IMG/VR virus record: IMGVR_UViG_3300049783_000355
Location: 1-28,579 of that record
Origin: a virus
DNA: 28,579 nucleotides
Strand: one strand, 5' to 3'
Of this stretch, positions 1 through 8,183 are shown in pieces. How positions within the stretch are numbered: the first letter of the stretch is position 1; the number at the start of each line of letters is the position of its first letter. Under the pieces are notes generated by a model. It had not been told where the DNA came from. It did not search any database and was given only the letters and a program-made list of their open reading frames with translations. The position numbers were made by a program, and so were the translations under genes.

Positions 1-90
1 CTAGGCGGAGACGCTGACAAAGGGCAAGGCGGTTTAATCTCTAGCTTATTAGGTAAACTCGGTATAAGCTTACCTGGAGGAATACTATAA
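1..90 (+). CDS. C-terminal end of an upstream late gene (partial)
   Basis: The first frame is open from the window edge to a TAA at 88-90 and gives 29 residues ending in SLLGKLGISLPGGIL. The stop overlaps the next ATG by one base (TAATG), as expected for translationally coupled genes of one late operon. A GGAGG inside this tail serves the next gene. The fragment is Gly/Leu-rich and probably belongs to a virion or tail-region protein, but too little remains to name it. Confidence 0.6.
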   Translation, partial: LGGDADKGQGGLISSLLGKLGISLPGGIL

Positions 91-1400
91 TGGAAGGACT
101 ACTTAATTTAGGCAAGCTATTTGCTCCTGAGCTAGGCTCACAGGGCATCAGAGAAGCTGAAGCAGCTCAGTTGCCTGGAGGCATGGCAGCTCTGTTAGCT
201 CCACAGCGCTTTAACAACATTAGAAAAGCCTCTGGTAATCTATTTGGTGTTGACACCTCTACGTCTAAAGAGAGACTACAGAAAGCTCTAGGGCAGCTTG
301 ATATGTCTACACCACAAGGTCAGGCTAAGGCTGTGGAGCTTGTTAGAGCTGTAGACCCTGCTATAGCTGCTCAGATGCAACAGCAGTTTAAGTTGTCTAG
401 GGAGTCTGCTGCTGAAAGTGCTGCACGAACCTCCACTGCTGCTACTGGCGAAAGTAATATGAGGCTGCGCGCTGAGGAGCTACAAGCGTCCAACAGTTCA
501 GCTGGTCAGTTTACTAATTCCGAGCAAGCAGAAATAAGAACAATCAGAGATCAACTAATACGCAGAGGTGGTTATAGTCCTCAAGATGCACAGGACTTCG
601 CAACCCGTATTACAACAGGGCAGATTGAGATAACCCCTAACGAGGACGGCACAGCAACTATGACAGATAAGATAGGTGCTTTGACAGGCTCTTCTGCTAA
701 TACAAGACTGCCTTTTATACCTAGCGGAGCTACTTCAGAGGTGACAGGTCTTTCTAACGTAGGCAATCAGCCCTTACAAAGCGCAGCCCCTGCTGAGATA
801 CAGAGCTATGCAGATACTATAGGGACAGAAGGTGGGCCTTCATTGTTTGAAGCAGCTGAACAGGGTACAGGGTTTTGGAACGTCACAAGAGATGTAGCTG
901 GTAGATTCTTTAACAACTTCTATGAGGGCGCTCTGGACGAAGAAAAAACACAGGCGGCGGATACACTTAAAAACGCAACTATGCCTTTAATTCGTTCTCT
1001 ATCTTTAAACCCAAGGTTTCCGGTAGGAGAGCAAGATAGAATCCGAGAAAGCATAAAAATAGAACCAAAGCTTCTAAGAAGCCCTGGCGAGTTAAAGGTG
1101 CATTTAGTAGGCGTAGATAACATCTTAGAGAAAGAACAAAATAAACTCTTAGAGCGTATGAGCGACCCACAGACACAGCCTAGTCAAGTCAGTCAAGACA
1201 GGGTTTCTTTCCGCGATGTCCAAGCCTTTAGAGATATGATTTTCCCTAAAGAAGTTAGGATTACTTCTATAGACTCATCAGAGCAAGTTAAAAACATGTC
1301 TAGAACACGCGCTAGAGGGTATATCAACAACGCTACAGATCAAGAACTAGAAAGGCTCTCTCCAGAAGTTATGGCAGAGTTTTTAAACATACTTAGGTGA
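90..1400 (+). CDS. Putative internal virion protein
   Basis: This 436-residue protein has no recognisable catalytic motif. The ATG is preceded by GGAGG at an 8-base distance and overlaps the previous stop, which fixes the start. The N-terminal third (about 60-160) is Ala/Gln/Glu-rich and looks helical, including a stretch rich in SAAESAART-like residues. The middle is low-complexity, and the C-terminal third is charged and helical with a possible coiled coil (residues 340-360). It lies 4 bases before the 848-residue gene at the distal end of the late block, where T7-like podoviruses encode core and DNA-ejection proteins. That position and the composition are the only grounds for the call. A tail accessory protein is the main alternative. 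Confidence 0.5.
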   Translation: MEGLLNLGKLFAPELGSQGIREAEAAQLPGGMAALLAPQRFNNIRKASGNLFGVDTSTSKERLQKALGQLDMSTPQGQAKAVELVRAVDPAIAAQMQQQFKLSRESAAESAARTSTAATGESNMRLRAEELQASNSSAGQFTNSEQAEIRTIRDQLIRRGGYSPQDAQDFATRITTGQIEITPNEDGTATMTDKIGALTGSSANTRLPFIPSGATSEVTGLSNVGNQPLQSAAPAEIQSYADTIGTEGGPSLFEAAEQGTGFWNVTRDVAGRFFNNFYEGALDEEKTQAADTLKNATMPLIRSLSLNPRFPVGEQDRIRESIKIEPKLLRSPGELKVHLVGVDNILEKEQNKLLERMSDPQTQPSQVSQDRVSFRDVQAFRDMIFPKEVRITSIDSSEQVKNMSRTRARGYINNATDQELERLSPEVMAEFLNILR

Positions 1401-1404
1401 TTAC

Positions 1405-3951
1405 ATGGCTGGAAATATTGAAGAACTTAGAGCAGCAGCACAGCAACAAGATACAGGCCTTTTAGAAGACCTCCGTAATTCGCTGTTGAAGCCTATAGCG
1501 TCTGCTATGTCTGGTGCACCTCGCCTTCGTTATGACGCGCTAATGGAAAACCCTGAAGTCAGAGACTTAGATAAACTGAAGTACGCTAGAGACTTTGGTG
1601 ACGTACCTGCTGAAGAGACACCGCTTCCTGACACTTTAGGAACAGCAACCGGAACAGCGGCTGTAGACTCTATTCCGTGGGCTATAGGACTAGGCGTACT
1701 AGCACAGCGCGTACCTGCTATTAATGGTGCAAACCGTCTTAGGACTGCTGTTCAGAACGCTGTAAACGGTTACGGTAATGTCTTTAAGGCCAACCCTATG
1801 ATGGCTGTCTCTACTGAAACAGTTTTAGGAGGCGCTTCTGGGGCTGGTGGCTTTGGCATGTCAAATGTTTTCCCAGACCTGCCTGGCTCTGCCTTTATAG
1901 GTGAAGTGTTAGGAGGCAGTGGAGGAAATTTAGCTTTAGCGGGTAGTAAGCGGGCTTTAAACCTAGTTCCTAGTAAGTATTTGTTCAACAAAGTAGATCA
2001 ATGGTTCAGTCCTGAAGGTGCTACAGCCAGAGCAGGTTCACGTTTACAGGCTGTAGGAGACCCTTCACTTGCTGTACAGGGCTTGGCAGATACTAACCTT
2101 TCTCCTAATTCTCGTCTAACTGTCTCGCAGAGAACCGGACAGCAGGGTTATATGGATTTAGAGAAGACTATCATCGAAGAAGCAAAAGACGGACACATGA
2201 GTCAGCAGTATATGGACGACTTAGCAGCAACTAATCGAGCCTTGTATGATGACGTTAGAATAGAAGGCGACCGTTTTGCTACGTCTGACGCTTATGAGGC
2301 TAAGTTGGGTTACTATAACAAATTAGTTCAAGGCCGTATACAAATAGCTGCACAGAGAGCGCAAAGAAGAACAGAACAGCTTGCACCTAGATCACAGACT
2401 AGAGAGGCTCTTGACACTTTCGTTTACGAAGAGCTAGACATTGCCTTACGAGATGCACGTAAGCTAGAGAACGAACTGTATGCACAGATACCAAAAGATA
2501 TGAGAGTCCCTGCTAACCTTGCTGTAGTTGGGCGGCGCCAGATATTGGAGAGCCTACCTCAAGCACAGTTAGACGATATGCCTAGTGCTTCTAAGTTCTT
2601 TGACCCTAAGAGTGCAGCGTATAAGAGTATCAGTAAAGACGGTAATGTCTCTATATTCGAGCTTAGGGGTGTACAGAGCAAGCTTAGAGCAGAGGCGCGT
2701 GCTAACAGAGCTGGTGAATCACCTAATTACAACAAAGCACGTCTAGCTGACGACCTCGCTGATTTGGTTACAGAAGATATATCTAACCTGTACATTGACG
2801 ATCCTAATGCAAACACTGTAGCAGCTGCTGTGGCGTTTTCTAGGGAGTTGAATCAGAAATTCAGTAGAGGGACTGTTGCGCGTGTGTTTAGACGTCAAGC
2901 AAGCGGTTCAGAGGCTATAGACCCTTCTAGGACATTAACAGCTACTTTGGGAGTAGGTAACGGCAAAAACAAGGTCGCTTACGATCAGATACTTACAGCA
3001 GTAGAAGGTAAGCCAGAAGTACAGGCTGCTATGGAGGATTACATACGCTTTAACTTCTTTAGAGGCGCTGAGTTTGACCCAGTAGCTTCGCAAAGGTTTC
3101 TAAATAGCAACGCAGATTTGATGAACAGACTTCCTGTTTTAAAAAGAGAAGTTCAAGGAGCTATTAGAAGCGGAGACTCTGCAAAGCTTTTAGCAGGCCG
3201 TAGCAGTCCATTTAATAATCCTAAATGGAATAAGGCCGTTCTGTTTATAGAGAAAACACCAGAGGTAGCCTTTAATGACGTAATATCTTCAAGGAGCCCA
3301 GCAAAAGAGATGCGAAAGCTCGTTCAATATACAGACGCGGATGAGACAGGTGAGGCTTTTACAGGTCTAAAGTCTTCTTTTACTAATATGATTATGAATC
3401 AAGCAACTACTACATCAAGAGCAGCAGATGGTTCTTTCTTCTTAGACGGTGCTAAACTAGGTGATATACTAGGTAACAAAGAAACTAAGCAAGCTATGAT
3501 AGCTCTGTTTAGCAGGGATGAGAGAGCTAGGTTCGATAGAGTGCTGCGTACAGCTAAGAAGCTAGACTTAGCACGTACAGCAGGGACTTTTGAGTCTACA
3601 ATGGAAGGTAGTGCTGGCTTTCTAGGTAACATAATAAGCAGAGTTATAGGCGCTAGAGCAGGTAGGTTTGTCAGTCAAGGAAAGGATATACAGACTCCAG
3701 CTCTATTTTCTCAAGCTTTCCAGCGGTTAGCTAATGCTGGTGTTGTTAATCCGTCTAGACAGCTTCTAGAAGACGCCATAGGTAATGAAGAGTTGTTTAA
3801 GGCTTTGCTGGAGGTTAAAACAGATAAAAGAGGCTTAGCTATTTTAAGTGAAAAGAACAGAAGCGTGATTAACGCTTGGGCTGCTAACTCTCTTATGAAC
3901 CTTGGTCAGGAGAATGAAGAAGCTCAGCAACAGCAGCCTCCTCAGCAGTAG
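1405..3951 (+). CDS. Large putative DNA-ejection / internal virion protein
   Basis: This 848-residue protein is the last gene of the rightward block before the convergent hairpin. Its start has AGGTGA four bases upstream, formed by the previous gene's end. Residues 80-185 contain Gly/Ala-rich hydrophobic segments (around SIPWAIGLGVLA and VLGGASGAGGFGM) that could cross or insert into a membrane. The rest is long, charged and helical, and the tail is Gln/Pro-rich (EEAQQQQPPQQ). A long helical protein with an amphipathic Gly-rich part, encoded last in the structural module, fits the ejection proteins of podoviruses such as T7 gp15/gp16. No lysozyme or transglycosylase motif is evident. The name rests on position and composition. 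Confidence 0.5.
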   Translation: MAGNIEELRAAAQQQDTGLLEDLRNSLLKPIASAMSGAPRLRYDALMENPEVRDLDKLKYARDFGDVPAEETPLPDTLGTATGTAAVDSIPWAIGLGVLAQRVPAINGANRLRTAVQNAVNGYGNVFKANPMMAVSTETVLGGASGAGGFGMSNVFPDLPGSAFIGEVLGGSGGNLALAGSKRALNLVPSKYLFNKVDQWFSPEGATARAGSRLQAVGDPSLAVQGLADTNLSPNSRLTVSQRTGQQGYMDLEKTIIEEAKDGHMSQQYMDDLAATNRALYDDVRIEGDRFATSDAYEAKLGYYNKLVQGRIQIAAQRAQRRTEQLAPRSQTREALDTFVYEELDIALRDARKLENELYAQIPKDMRVPANLAVVGRRQILESLPQAQLDDMPSASKFFDPKSAAYKSISKDGNVSIFELRGVQSKLRAEARANRAGESPNYNKARLADDLADLVTEDISNLYIDDPNANTVAAAVAFSRELNQKFSRGTVARVFRRQASGSEAIDPSRTLTATLGVGNGKNKVAYDQILTAVEGKPEVQAAMEDYIRFNFFRGAEFDPVASQRFLNSNADLMNRLPVLKREVQGAIRSGDSAKLLAGRSSPFNNPKWNKAVLFIEKTPEVAFNDVISSRSPAKEMRKLVQYTDADETGEAFTGLKSSFTNMIMNQATTTSRAADGSFFLDGAKLGDILGNKETKQAMIALFSRDERARFDRVLRTAKKLDLARTAGTFESTMEGSAGFLGNIISRVIGARAGRFVSQGKDIQTPALFSQAFQRLANAGVVNPSRQLLEDAIGNEELFKALLEVKTDKRGLAILSEKNRSVINAWAANSLMNLGQENEEAQQQQPPQQ

Positions 3952-3960
3952 AAACTAAAG

Positions 3961-3985
3961 AGCCTCTAGAATTACTCTAGAGGCT
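3961..3985 (-). terminator. Convergent hairpin terminator for the leftward operon
   Basis: A perfect 10-bp stem (AGCCTCTAGA / TCTAGAGGCT) encloses a 5-base loop. It lies between the last rightward gene (ends 3951) and the last leftward gene (ends 4001). Read on the minus strand the stem is followed by CTTTAGTTTC, a modest U-rich tract. On the plus strand it is followed by CCGCAGCC, so it is the better terminator for leftward transcripts, though it may slow both. Confidence 0.7.
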
Positions 3986-4000
3986 CCGCAGCCTTCTTAC

Positions 4001-4144
4001 TTACTCCTCCGCCAGCATAGTTTCCTCGTAAGCTATTACAGCGTCCACTAGTTTATCAAGCTCCTCACCCTCTGGAGTGCCTTCCTTGGCATTCATTAGG
4101 TCGTATATACGGAGTAGGTTCTCTAGATGCTCCTCATACGTCAT
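4001..4144 (-). CDS. Small orphan protein resembling the N-terminal segment of HigA antitoxins
   Basis: This 47-residue ORF is the last gene of the leftward operon. GAGGAG lies 7-8 bases before its ATG, and it overlaps the preceding gene by 11 bases. Residues 15-41 (core AKEGTPEGEELDKLVDAV, then IAYEE) match the pattern I recall for the region before the helix-turn-helix in HigA-type antitoxins (PGTPEGDELELL..LVEAYE). Here the protein ends where the DNA-binding domain would begin. It is acidic and probably all-helical. It could be an antitoxin-like decoy or simply a small phage protein sharing the motif. No toxin gene is adjacent. Confidence 0.75.
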   Translation of the reverse strand: MTYEEHLENLLRIYDLMNAKEGTPEGEELDKLVDAVIAYEETMLAEE

Positions 4145-4394
4145 TCTTAGTCTCCTCAGTCTCCCTAGCGGCTATTGAGCTATGTATAACACGCATAGCT
4201 TCTTTGTACTCATCCCCTGTCAGCAGTGTAATCTTCTTAGCTGTAGTTGACCAGCCTCTAACAGTATCAAAAGCCTGTAGAAGCGGTATAGACACATCAG
4301 CATCAGCGGCAATCGACATAGACGCTGATACTCCTTTGCATCTTGTCTGCTCCCAGCATCTTAGAGTGTCCCGTAGCACTTCATCAGTTATCAT
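4134..4394 (-). CDS. Small early protein, unknown function
   Basis: This 86-residue protein starts at an ATG that shares ATGA with the previous stop and has GAGGAGG upstream. I do not recognise a family. It has two Cys (CWEQTRC) near the N-terminus, a small-residue-rich middle (SMSIAADADVS) and a charged helical C-terminus (AARETEETKNDV). It is translationally coupled on both sides within the small-gene cluster after the ribonucleotide reductase. Confidence 0.65.
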   Translation of the reverse strand: MITDEVLRDTLRCWEQTRCKGVSASMSIAADADVSIPLLQAFDTVRGWSTTAKKITLLTGDEYKEAMRVIHSSIAARETEETKNDV

Positions 4395-4672
4395 ACATCC
4401 TCCTCAGTCTTCTTAACCAACACAGTCTTACTAGGCGTAGCAGCCTCTGTCTGAAACTCCATGCCTATGGCGTCTAAAATAAAACTTATAGTCTTATTCG
4501 TATTCTGCTCACCTTCATAAAGACGATTCCACGGTACTCTGGTCTGTAATAATAAGCTAGTATCCTCCTGTGTTACAAACCCTAGCATTCTTTTATCTAG
4601 CTCGTTTACAGTGTCTTCTAACTGCCCTATTCTAAAGTGTAGCGCGTCTATCTCGGCTTTATTATTAAACAT
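4391..4672 (-). CDS. Small coiled-coil protein, unknown function
   Basis: This 93-residue protein starts at an ATG with GAGGAG upstream (leader CTGAGGAGATTGAT), 14 bases after the reductase stop. Residues 5-31 (EIDALHFRIGQLEDTVNELDKR in two halves) form a clear heptad-type coiled coil, implying a dimer or a scaffold role. The remainder is mixed polar and ends in a Lys/Glu/Asp tail. No enzyme motif is visible. It sits directly downstream of nrdJ, but nothing in the sequence links it to that enzyme. Confidence 0.65.
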   Translation of the reverse strand: MFNNKAEIDALHFRIGQLEDTVNELDKRMLGFVTQEDTSLLLQTRVPWNRLYEGEQNTNKTISFILDAIGMEFQTEAATPSKTVLVKKTEEDV

Positions 4673-4686
4673 ATCAATCTCCTCAG

Positions 4687-6558
4687 TTACAATTCACAAG
4701 ATGTACCAACACAAGCAAGCTCCTGTGACCCTGTAGTCATGTCAGTGCTTTCATAGCTTGCCAGAGCTTCCCAATCAAAGCTAGGCATGTTCTTCAGAGC
4801 CTCGTCATAAGCCTCCTTAGTTATCTCCTGATACGGAGCCTGCTGATAGATGTGATCGCTGTGAGGTAAGAATGACACGCCACTCATGCTATCAAAGTTC
4901 TTCCACACCCATGAACATACATCAAAGAACTCTTCATCTGTGTAGTAGATGGTTACAGATGGCTTATGCTCACACCAGCTATCCTGGTAAGTCTTCCATA
5001 GCTTCAGCTGCTCTAGAGCTGATACGTCCTTCACCACTGTAGCGCCCTTCGGAGCCTTCACAGGGAATGAGAACACTAAGTTAGAATCCTTAGTCAGATC
5101 AGTCTCACAAGGAAACCCAGCCTCTTCCATGTACTTAGCCATAGGGTCTTTCTTGTCACAGCGAACTGTCCTGATGTAATAGCTACTGAATCTAGGGTGA
5201 ATACCAGAGGCGCTGTTGACCAACTGAGACACTGTGCCTGATGGCTTCACACACGTTATCGCTGCTGCCTGCTTAATGCCTAGCTTCTTAGCCCACACCT
5301 TGTTTACAGCTACAGCCTCAGCCTTCAGAGACTCTAGCAGGTCTTCTAGTCCGTCTGAAGACGTCTTAGTTAGCTTGTTATCCATGATGCCTGTTAAGCT
5401 CACACCTAGTAACGCTTCTTCCTCTGTGTTGTCCTTCCATATCTTACGCAGGTAACGAAAGTCTGTCAGTGTAGCCTGCAGCGTCCCTACAATGGCTGCT
5501 AGTCTCGTCTTACGTATTAGATCACTGGTGGTGTCAGAAGCTCTAACAACCACTTCAGAGAGGTTACAGAACTGATTAGGTCTTAGTATGATTTCGCTGC
5601 AGGGATTGGTTCCGAAGGCGTGTGTAGCGTCTCTTCTGCCGTTCCTGGCTGCTACGTTCTGTGCTGCCTGTCTACTGAAGATGCCTCGTTCACCACTGCG
5701 ACTCTCGTACATACTAGCCATCTCAGCTAAGAAGAAGTCAAACTCTGGCTTCTCTGTGTAGCAAGCAGAGTTGTTTGATAAGGCTCTCTGTCCGTTGTCT
5801 AGCCACCATTGACCACTCTTAGCAGAGCGTAGGCGTCCGTCAGAGGGGTTAGAGAGGCTAATCAAAGCACTCCGTCTTACACCACCAACTACAATAACCT
5901 CTGCAATCTTACAGCATAGGTCATGACATTCTAGGCTAGACAGCTTACGACCCTTAGCCTTCTTAAACATCTCCACTGTGAATGTGAACAAGCCCTCTAG
6001 AGGCTCTGGACCACTGGCACGACCTCCAAAGGTCTTTAGACGCTCTCCAGAGCCTCTGACGCCTGTAGTGTCCCATGAAGGCACTTGACCACTGTACAGA
6101 AGGCTCACAAGCTCTCTCATGGCCTTTGCCCAGCCTATCTTGCTATCTGCCACTTTCACCACTGTTTCTGTACTGAACAGCTCCTCAGCCACTTCAGGGA
6201 GCTTGTTAACATACTGGCGCTCTACAGAGAAGCCTACGCCTGTACCACACATTAGAATGTACATAAGCTCATCAAAGGCTTTAGGATGATCTATAGGCAG
6301 ATAGCTGCAGTTAAACCCTGCTACGTTGTCACGATCTAGAGCCTTGCCAGCAGTCATTAGACATCTCATGCTAGGCATCACTTCTAAGGCTACAATAGCG
6401 TCATATAGCTCTTCTGCTGTCTTAGCGTCTAGCTGCCCTCTATCGATAAAGAAGCCTATGTAGCGGCCTACAGTTTCTTCCCATGTCTCTCTACGGCCTT
6501 CATCGTCCTGCCATCTAGCGTATCGTGATGCTGCTATGAACTTCTGATAATTATCCAA
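4687..6558 (-). CDS. nrdJ: Adenosylcobalamin-dependent (class II) ribonucleoside-triphosphate reductase
   Basis: The 623-residue protein reduces ribonucleotides to deoxyribonucleotides for phage DNA synthesis, using a B12-generated thiyl radical. The active-site pattern is complete. FNCSY (C84) and FCNLSE (C331) should be the redox pair, TNPCSE (N318, C320, E322) carries the radical cysteine and base, and the C-terminal CVGTSC (C616, C621) is the shuttle pair. VRCDKKDPMA and CVKPSGTVSQL also fit the monomeric type typified by Lactobacillus leichmannii. At 623 residues it is shorter than that enzyme (about 740), mainly at the N-terminus. The start is TTG at 6558, because an in-frame TAA lies just upstream and the next Met is residue 61. 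It overlaps the preceding gene by 8 bases. No thioredoxin or glutaredoxin partner is encoded in the window, so host reductants are presumably used. Confidence 0.95.
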   Translation of the reverse strand: MDNYQKFIAASRYARWQDDEGRRETWEETVGRYIGFFIDRGQLDAKTAEELYDAIVALEVMPSMRCLMTAGKALDRDNVAGFNCSYLPIDHPKAFDELMYILMCGTGVGFSVERQYVNKLPEVAEELFSTETVVKVADSKIGWAKAMRELVSLLYSGQVPSWDTTGVRGSGERLKTFGGRASGPEPLEGLFTFTVEMFKKAKGRKLSSLECHDLCCKIAEVIVVGGVRRSALISLSNPSDGRLRSAKSGQWWLDNGQRALSNNSACYTEKPEFDFFLAEMASMYESRSGERGIFSRQAAQNVAARNGRRDATHAFGTNPCSEIILRPNQFCNLSEVVVRASDTTSDLIRKTRLAAIVGTLQATLTDFRYLRKIWKDNTEEEALLGVSLTGIMDNKLTKTSSDGLEDLLESLKAEAVAVNKVWAKKLGIKQAAAITCVKPSGTVSQLVNSASGIHPRFSSYYIRTVRCDKKDPMAKYMEEAGFPCETDLTKDSNLVFSFPVKAPKGATVVKDVSALEQLKLWKTYQDSWCEHKPSVTIYYTDEEFFDVCSWVWKNFDSMSGVSFLPHSDHIYQQAPYQEITKEAYDEALKNMPSFDWEALASYESTDMTTGSQELACVGTSCEL

Positions 6559-6985
6559 TGTCTTTGCTGTCCCTTTTAATTAGTTTACTAGTCGTCTCAG
6601 TTGCTGGTGTTACTTCAACTTCCAAGTCTAGGTAGTCTGTTATTAGTACTAAAGCCTCTTGCACTGTGACAAGCTTACCAGACGGGAGAGTTACTTGGTT
6701 GTTATTCACTATATCGCGGCTTAGTCTTTCTAGTGAGTTCATACAGGGGTGTCCTCGATAGATTGTCTCCATATCCGCTGTACTACGTATGTTTAAAACA
6801 CTAAGTATACGCCTTACGTCTTCGCTGCTTTGACTTATCGAAGGCTTTGCTGGTATCTTAATATCTACGCTTCTCTTGTCTAGGTGTTTAAGAAGGGCAG
6901 CGTTATTATTAGCTACACTATCTGTTTTAATAAACAGTATAAGTAGTAGTACGTAGGAGAACACTATTGCTCCAATCTCTATCAT
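6551..6985 (-). CDS. Membrane-anchored small protein, unknown function
   Basis: I place the start at the internal ATG at 6985 (144 residues, beginning MIEIGAIVFSYVLLLILF). The longer reading would overlap the neighbouring membrane-protein gene by 100 bases, and this ATG lies 15 bases after that gene's stop with AGGGAG upstream. Residues 3-19 form one transmembrane helix. The rest is a soluble domain with mixed charge and no known motif (SEDVRRILSVLN, LPSGKLVTVQEAL). The arrangement of an N-terminal anchor with a cytoplasmic or periplasmic domain resembles an i-spanin only superficially, since no long coiled coil is evident. Confidence 0.65.
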   Translation of the reverse strand: MIEIGAIVFSYVLLLILFIKTDSVANNNAALLKHLDKRSVDIKIPAKPSISQSSEDVRRILSVLNIRSTADMETIYRGHPCMNSLERLSRDIVNNNQVTLPSGKLVTVQEALVLITDYLDLEVEVTPATETTSKLIKRDSKDIG

Positions 6986-6999
6986 CTGTTTAGGCTCCC

Positions 7000-7191
7000 T
7001 TAGTCTGCTCTGCTTACAATGATTAGTGTGATGAATAAGATGGCTAGTACTAACACCACAGGTCCATACAAAGGCAGCATAACTAACCACCAGCTCCATG
7101 TTATCACGTTAGTTAGCTTAAGCCCTATAAACAACACAGCTAATAAGCCGAAGAAACCTACACCGCTACTACTGCTACTTGAATTACTCAT
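7000..7191 (-). CDS. Small two-helix membrane protein
   Basis: This 63-residue protein has a Ser-rich N-terminus (MSNSSSSSSG) followed by two hydrophobic helices, about 12-31 (VGFFGLLAVLFIGLKL) and 36-58 (WWLVMLPLYGPVVLVLAIL). The sequence type GFFGLL..LFI.LKL..VI.WSWWWVL.PL is common among small phage and bacterial membrane proteins of unknown role. Its ATG shares one base with the preceding stop (TAATG). A holin-like role is possible from size and topology, but the gene sits far from the endolysin and in the early block, so I leave it unnamed. Confidence 0.75.
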   Translation of the reverse strand: MSNSSSSSSGVGFFGLLAVLFIGLKLTNVITWSWWLVMLPLYGPVVLVLAILFITLIIVSRAD

Positions 7192-7811
7192 TATACATTC
7201 CTCCCCTTCATTTCAGGCATTGCAATCTCTTCCTTAGCCTTCAAAGCCTCTATCAACCACTCCTGATACTTACAAGACTTCTCCAGGTCTTCAACGCCTC
7301 CTTTGTACTTGTAACGATGCTGATACTTAATCATGTTACCCTCACAATAGGCTATGTAGCCTTCCTCGCCTAGCTGCTGTCGTATGTAGTCTATACATTC
7401 TATGCCGCCATTGTTGTAATGTGCTGGGGAGTCTACAAAGTCTTCTGTAGGTACGTCAACGTAGTAAAGCTTGCCAAGTCCTAACATCGAAGTTGTGTCG
7501 CCTGCATAAGCAAACTTAGACGCCTTGTCCAGTGCAGCAGCGCCCTCATCAACCCAATGAAGCTGTGTAGGCTCCTTAGACGCCTTGTCCCACTCAGCCG
7601 GTGTAGCATCGTTTAGCGTCTTAGGGCGTATCTCGTGTAAGTACATCCAATACTCTTCGCCGCTTGAGAGTCTAACTCTAGGGATAGTATCGCCATCGTC
7701 TTCTATAATAGTACCATAGTCTCCGTCTACATAGTCGCTATATATAATAGAGTTCGTAACAATAACAACTGTACCAACGTCCATACCGTCATCAGGATTA
7801 ATCTTGCTCAT
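7191..7811 (-). CDS. DUF3310 protein with N-terminal SH3/KOW-like domain (T7 gp1.7-like C-terminus)
   Basis: The protein has 206 residues. The C-terminal part (about 115-200) contains DSPAHYNNGGIECIDYIRQ and GNMIKYQHRYKYKGG, the hallmark of DUF3310, the domain found in the T7 gp1.7 nucleotide kinase. The N-terminal 75 residues (GTVVIVTNS, YGTIIEDDGD, RVRLSSGEEYWMYLHEI) look like a small SH3/KOW-type beta barrel. A role in nucleotide metabolism is inferred from the domain and from the reductase two genes downstream. Kinase activity is not shown by any P-loop, which is normal for this family. The start overlaps the preceding gene by 14 bases. Confidence 0.85.
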   Translation of the reverse strand: MSKINPDDGMDVGTVVIVTNSIIYSDYVDGDYGTIIEDDGDTIPRVRLSSGEEYWMYLHEIRPKTLNDATPAEWDKASKEPTQLHWVDEGAAALDKASKFAYAGDTTSMLGLGKLYYVDVPTEDFVDSPAHYNNGGIECIDYIRQQLGEEGYIAYCEGNMIKYQHRYKYKGGVEDLEKSCKYQEWLIEALKAKEEIAMPEMKGRNV

Positions 7812-7965
7812 CTTCTAAGTCCTCTGTCAAATACTCTAGTTTAATTTCAACTTTGTCTTGGAAGCGCTCTATAAGGTCTTCAGAGCTTATCTCCAACACT
7901 TCCATCAATGTAATCTCATCAAGCAGCTTTAGACGGGCTATAACGTCTTCAAAGATCATAGGCAT
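7798..7965 (-). CDS. Small acidic helical protein, unknown function
   Basis: This is a 55-residue ORF (MPMIFEDVIARLKLLDEIT...). The ATG at 7965 overlaps the previous TAA by one base (TAATG), and a second ATG two codons later is an alternative start. The sequence is strongly charged, with predicted helices (SSEDLIERFQDKVEI) and an acidic end (LTEDLEDEQD). Small proteins starting MxFEDVxxRLxLLDE.TL.E.L.I are familiar from phage early regions, without a known function. It fills the gap between its neighbours exactly, which supports its being real. Confidence 0.75.
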   Translation of the reverse strand: MPMIFEDVIARLKLLDEITLMEVLEISSEDLIERFQDKVEIKLEYLTEDLEDEQD

Positions 7966-8183
7966 TATTCTACAGGCTCTACGTCACTTAAATGAACATA
8001 CTGATCTAAGCCGGTCTCTTTATTAATAAAGAGAGGAGCATCAGAGCCGTCATCCCATCCCAAATAGATTACGGTTCCTACAGGCCACTCGTGGTAGTGC
8101 CAATCACTAGAGCCGTCTCGGACTGCTGATACTCTCACGGCTACATCTTCCTCTATACCATCTTCACTATTAAATACACTCAT
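7965..8183 (-). CDS. Small SH3/KOW-like early protein
   Basis: This acidic protein has 72 residues. Its beta-type pattern (VAVRVSAVRDGSSDW, VGTVIYLGWDDGSDAPLFI, QYVHLSDVEPVE) resembles the N-terminal domain of the adjacent DUF3310 protein and other short phage SH3/KOW-like proteins. It overlaps the metallophosphoesterase end by 4 bases (ATGA). No catalytic motif is seen, and the fold assignment is an inference from pattern. Confidence 0.65.
   Translation of the reverse strand: MSVFNSEDGIEEDVAVRVSAVRDGSSDWHYHEWPVGTVIYLGWDDGSDAPLFINKETGLDQYVHLSDVEPVE

Noticed and set aside
920-1176. Minus-strand ORFs opposite the internal virion gene
   Set aside because: They are shadows of a long coding frame with a good start, and show no ribosome-binding site or recognisable motif.
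6986-7099. Longer N-terminus for the membrane-anchored protein
   Set aside because: It would overlap the two-helix protein gene for about 100 bases, whereas the internal ATG at 6985 has a ribosome-binding site and begins right at the transmembrane helix.
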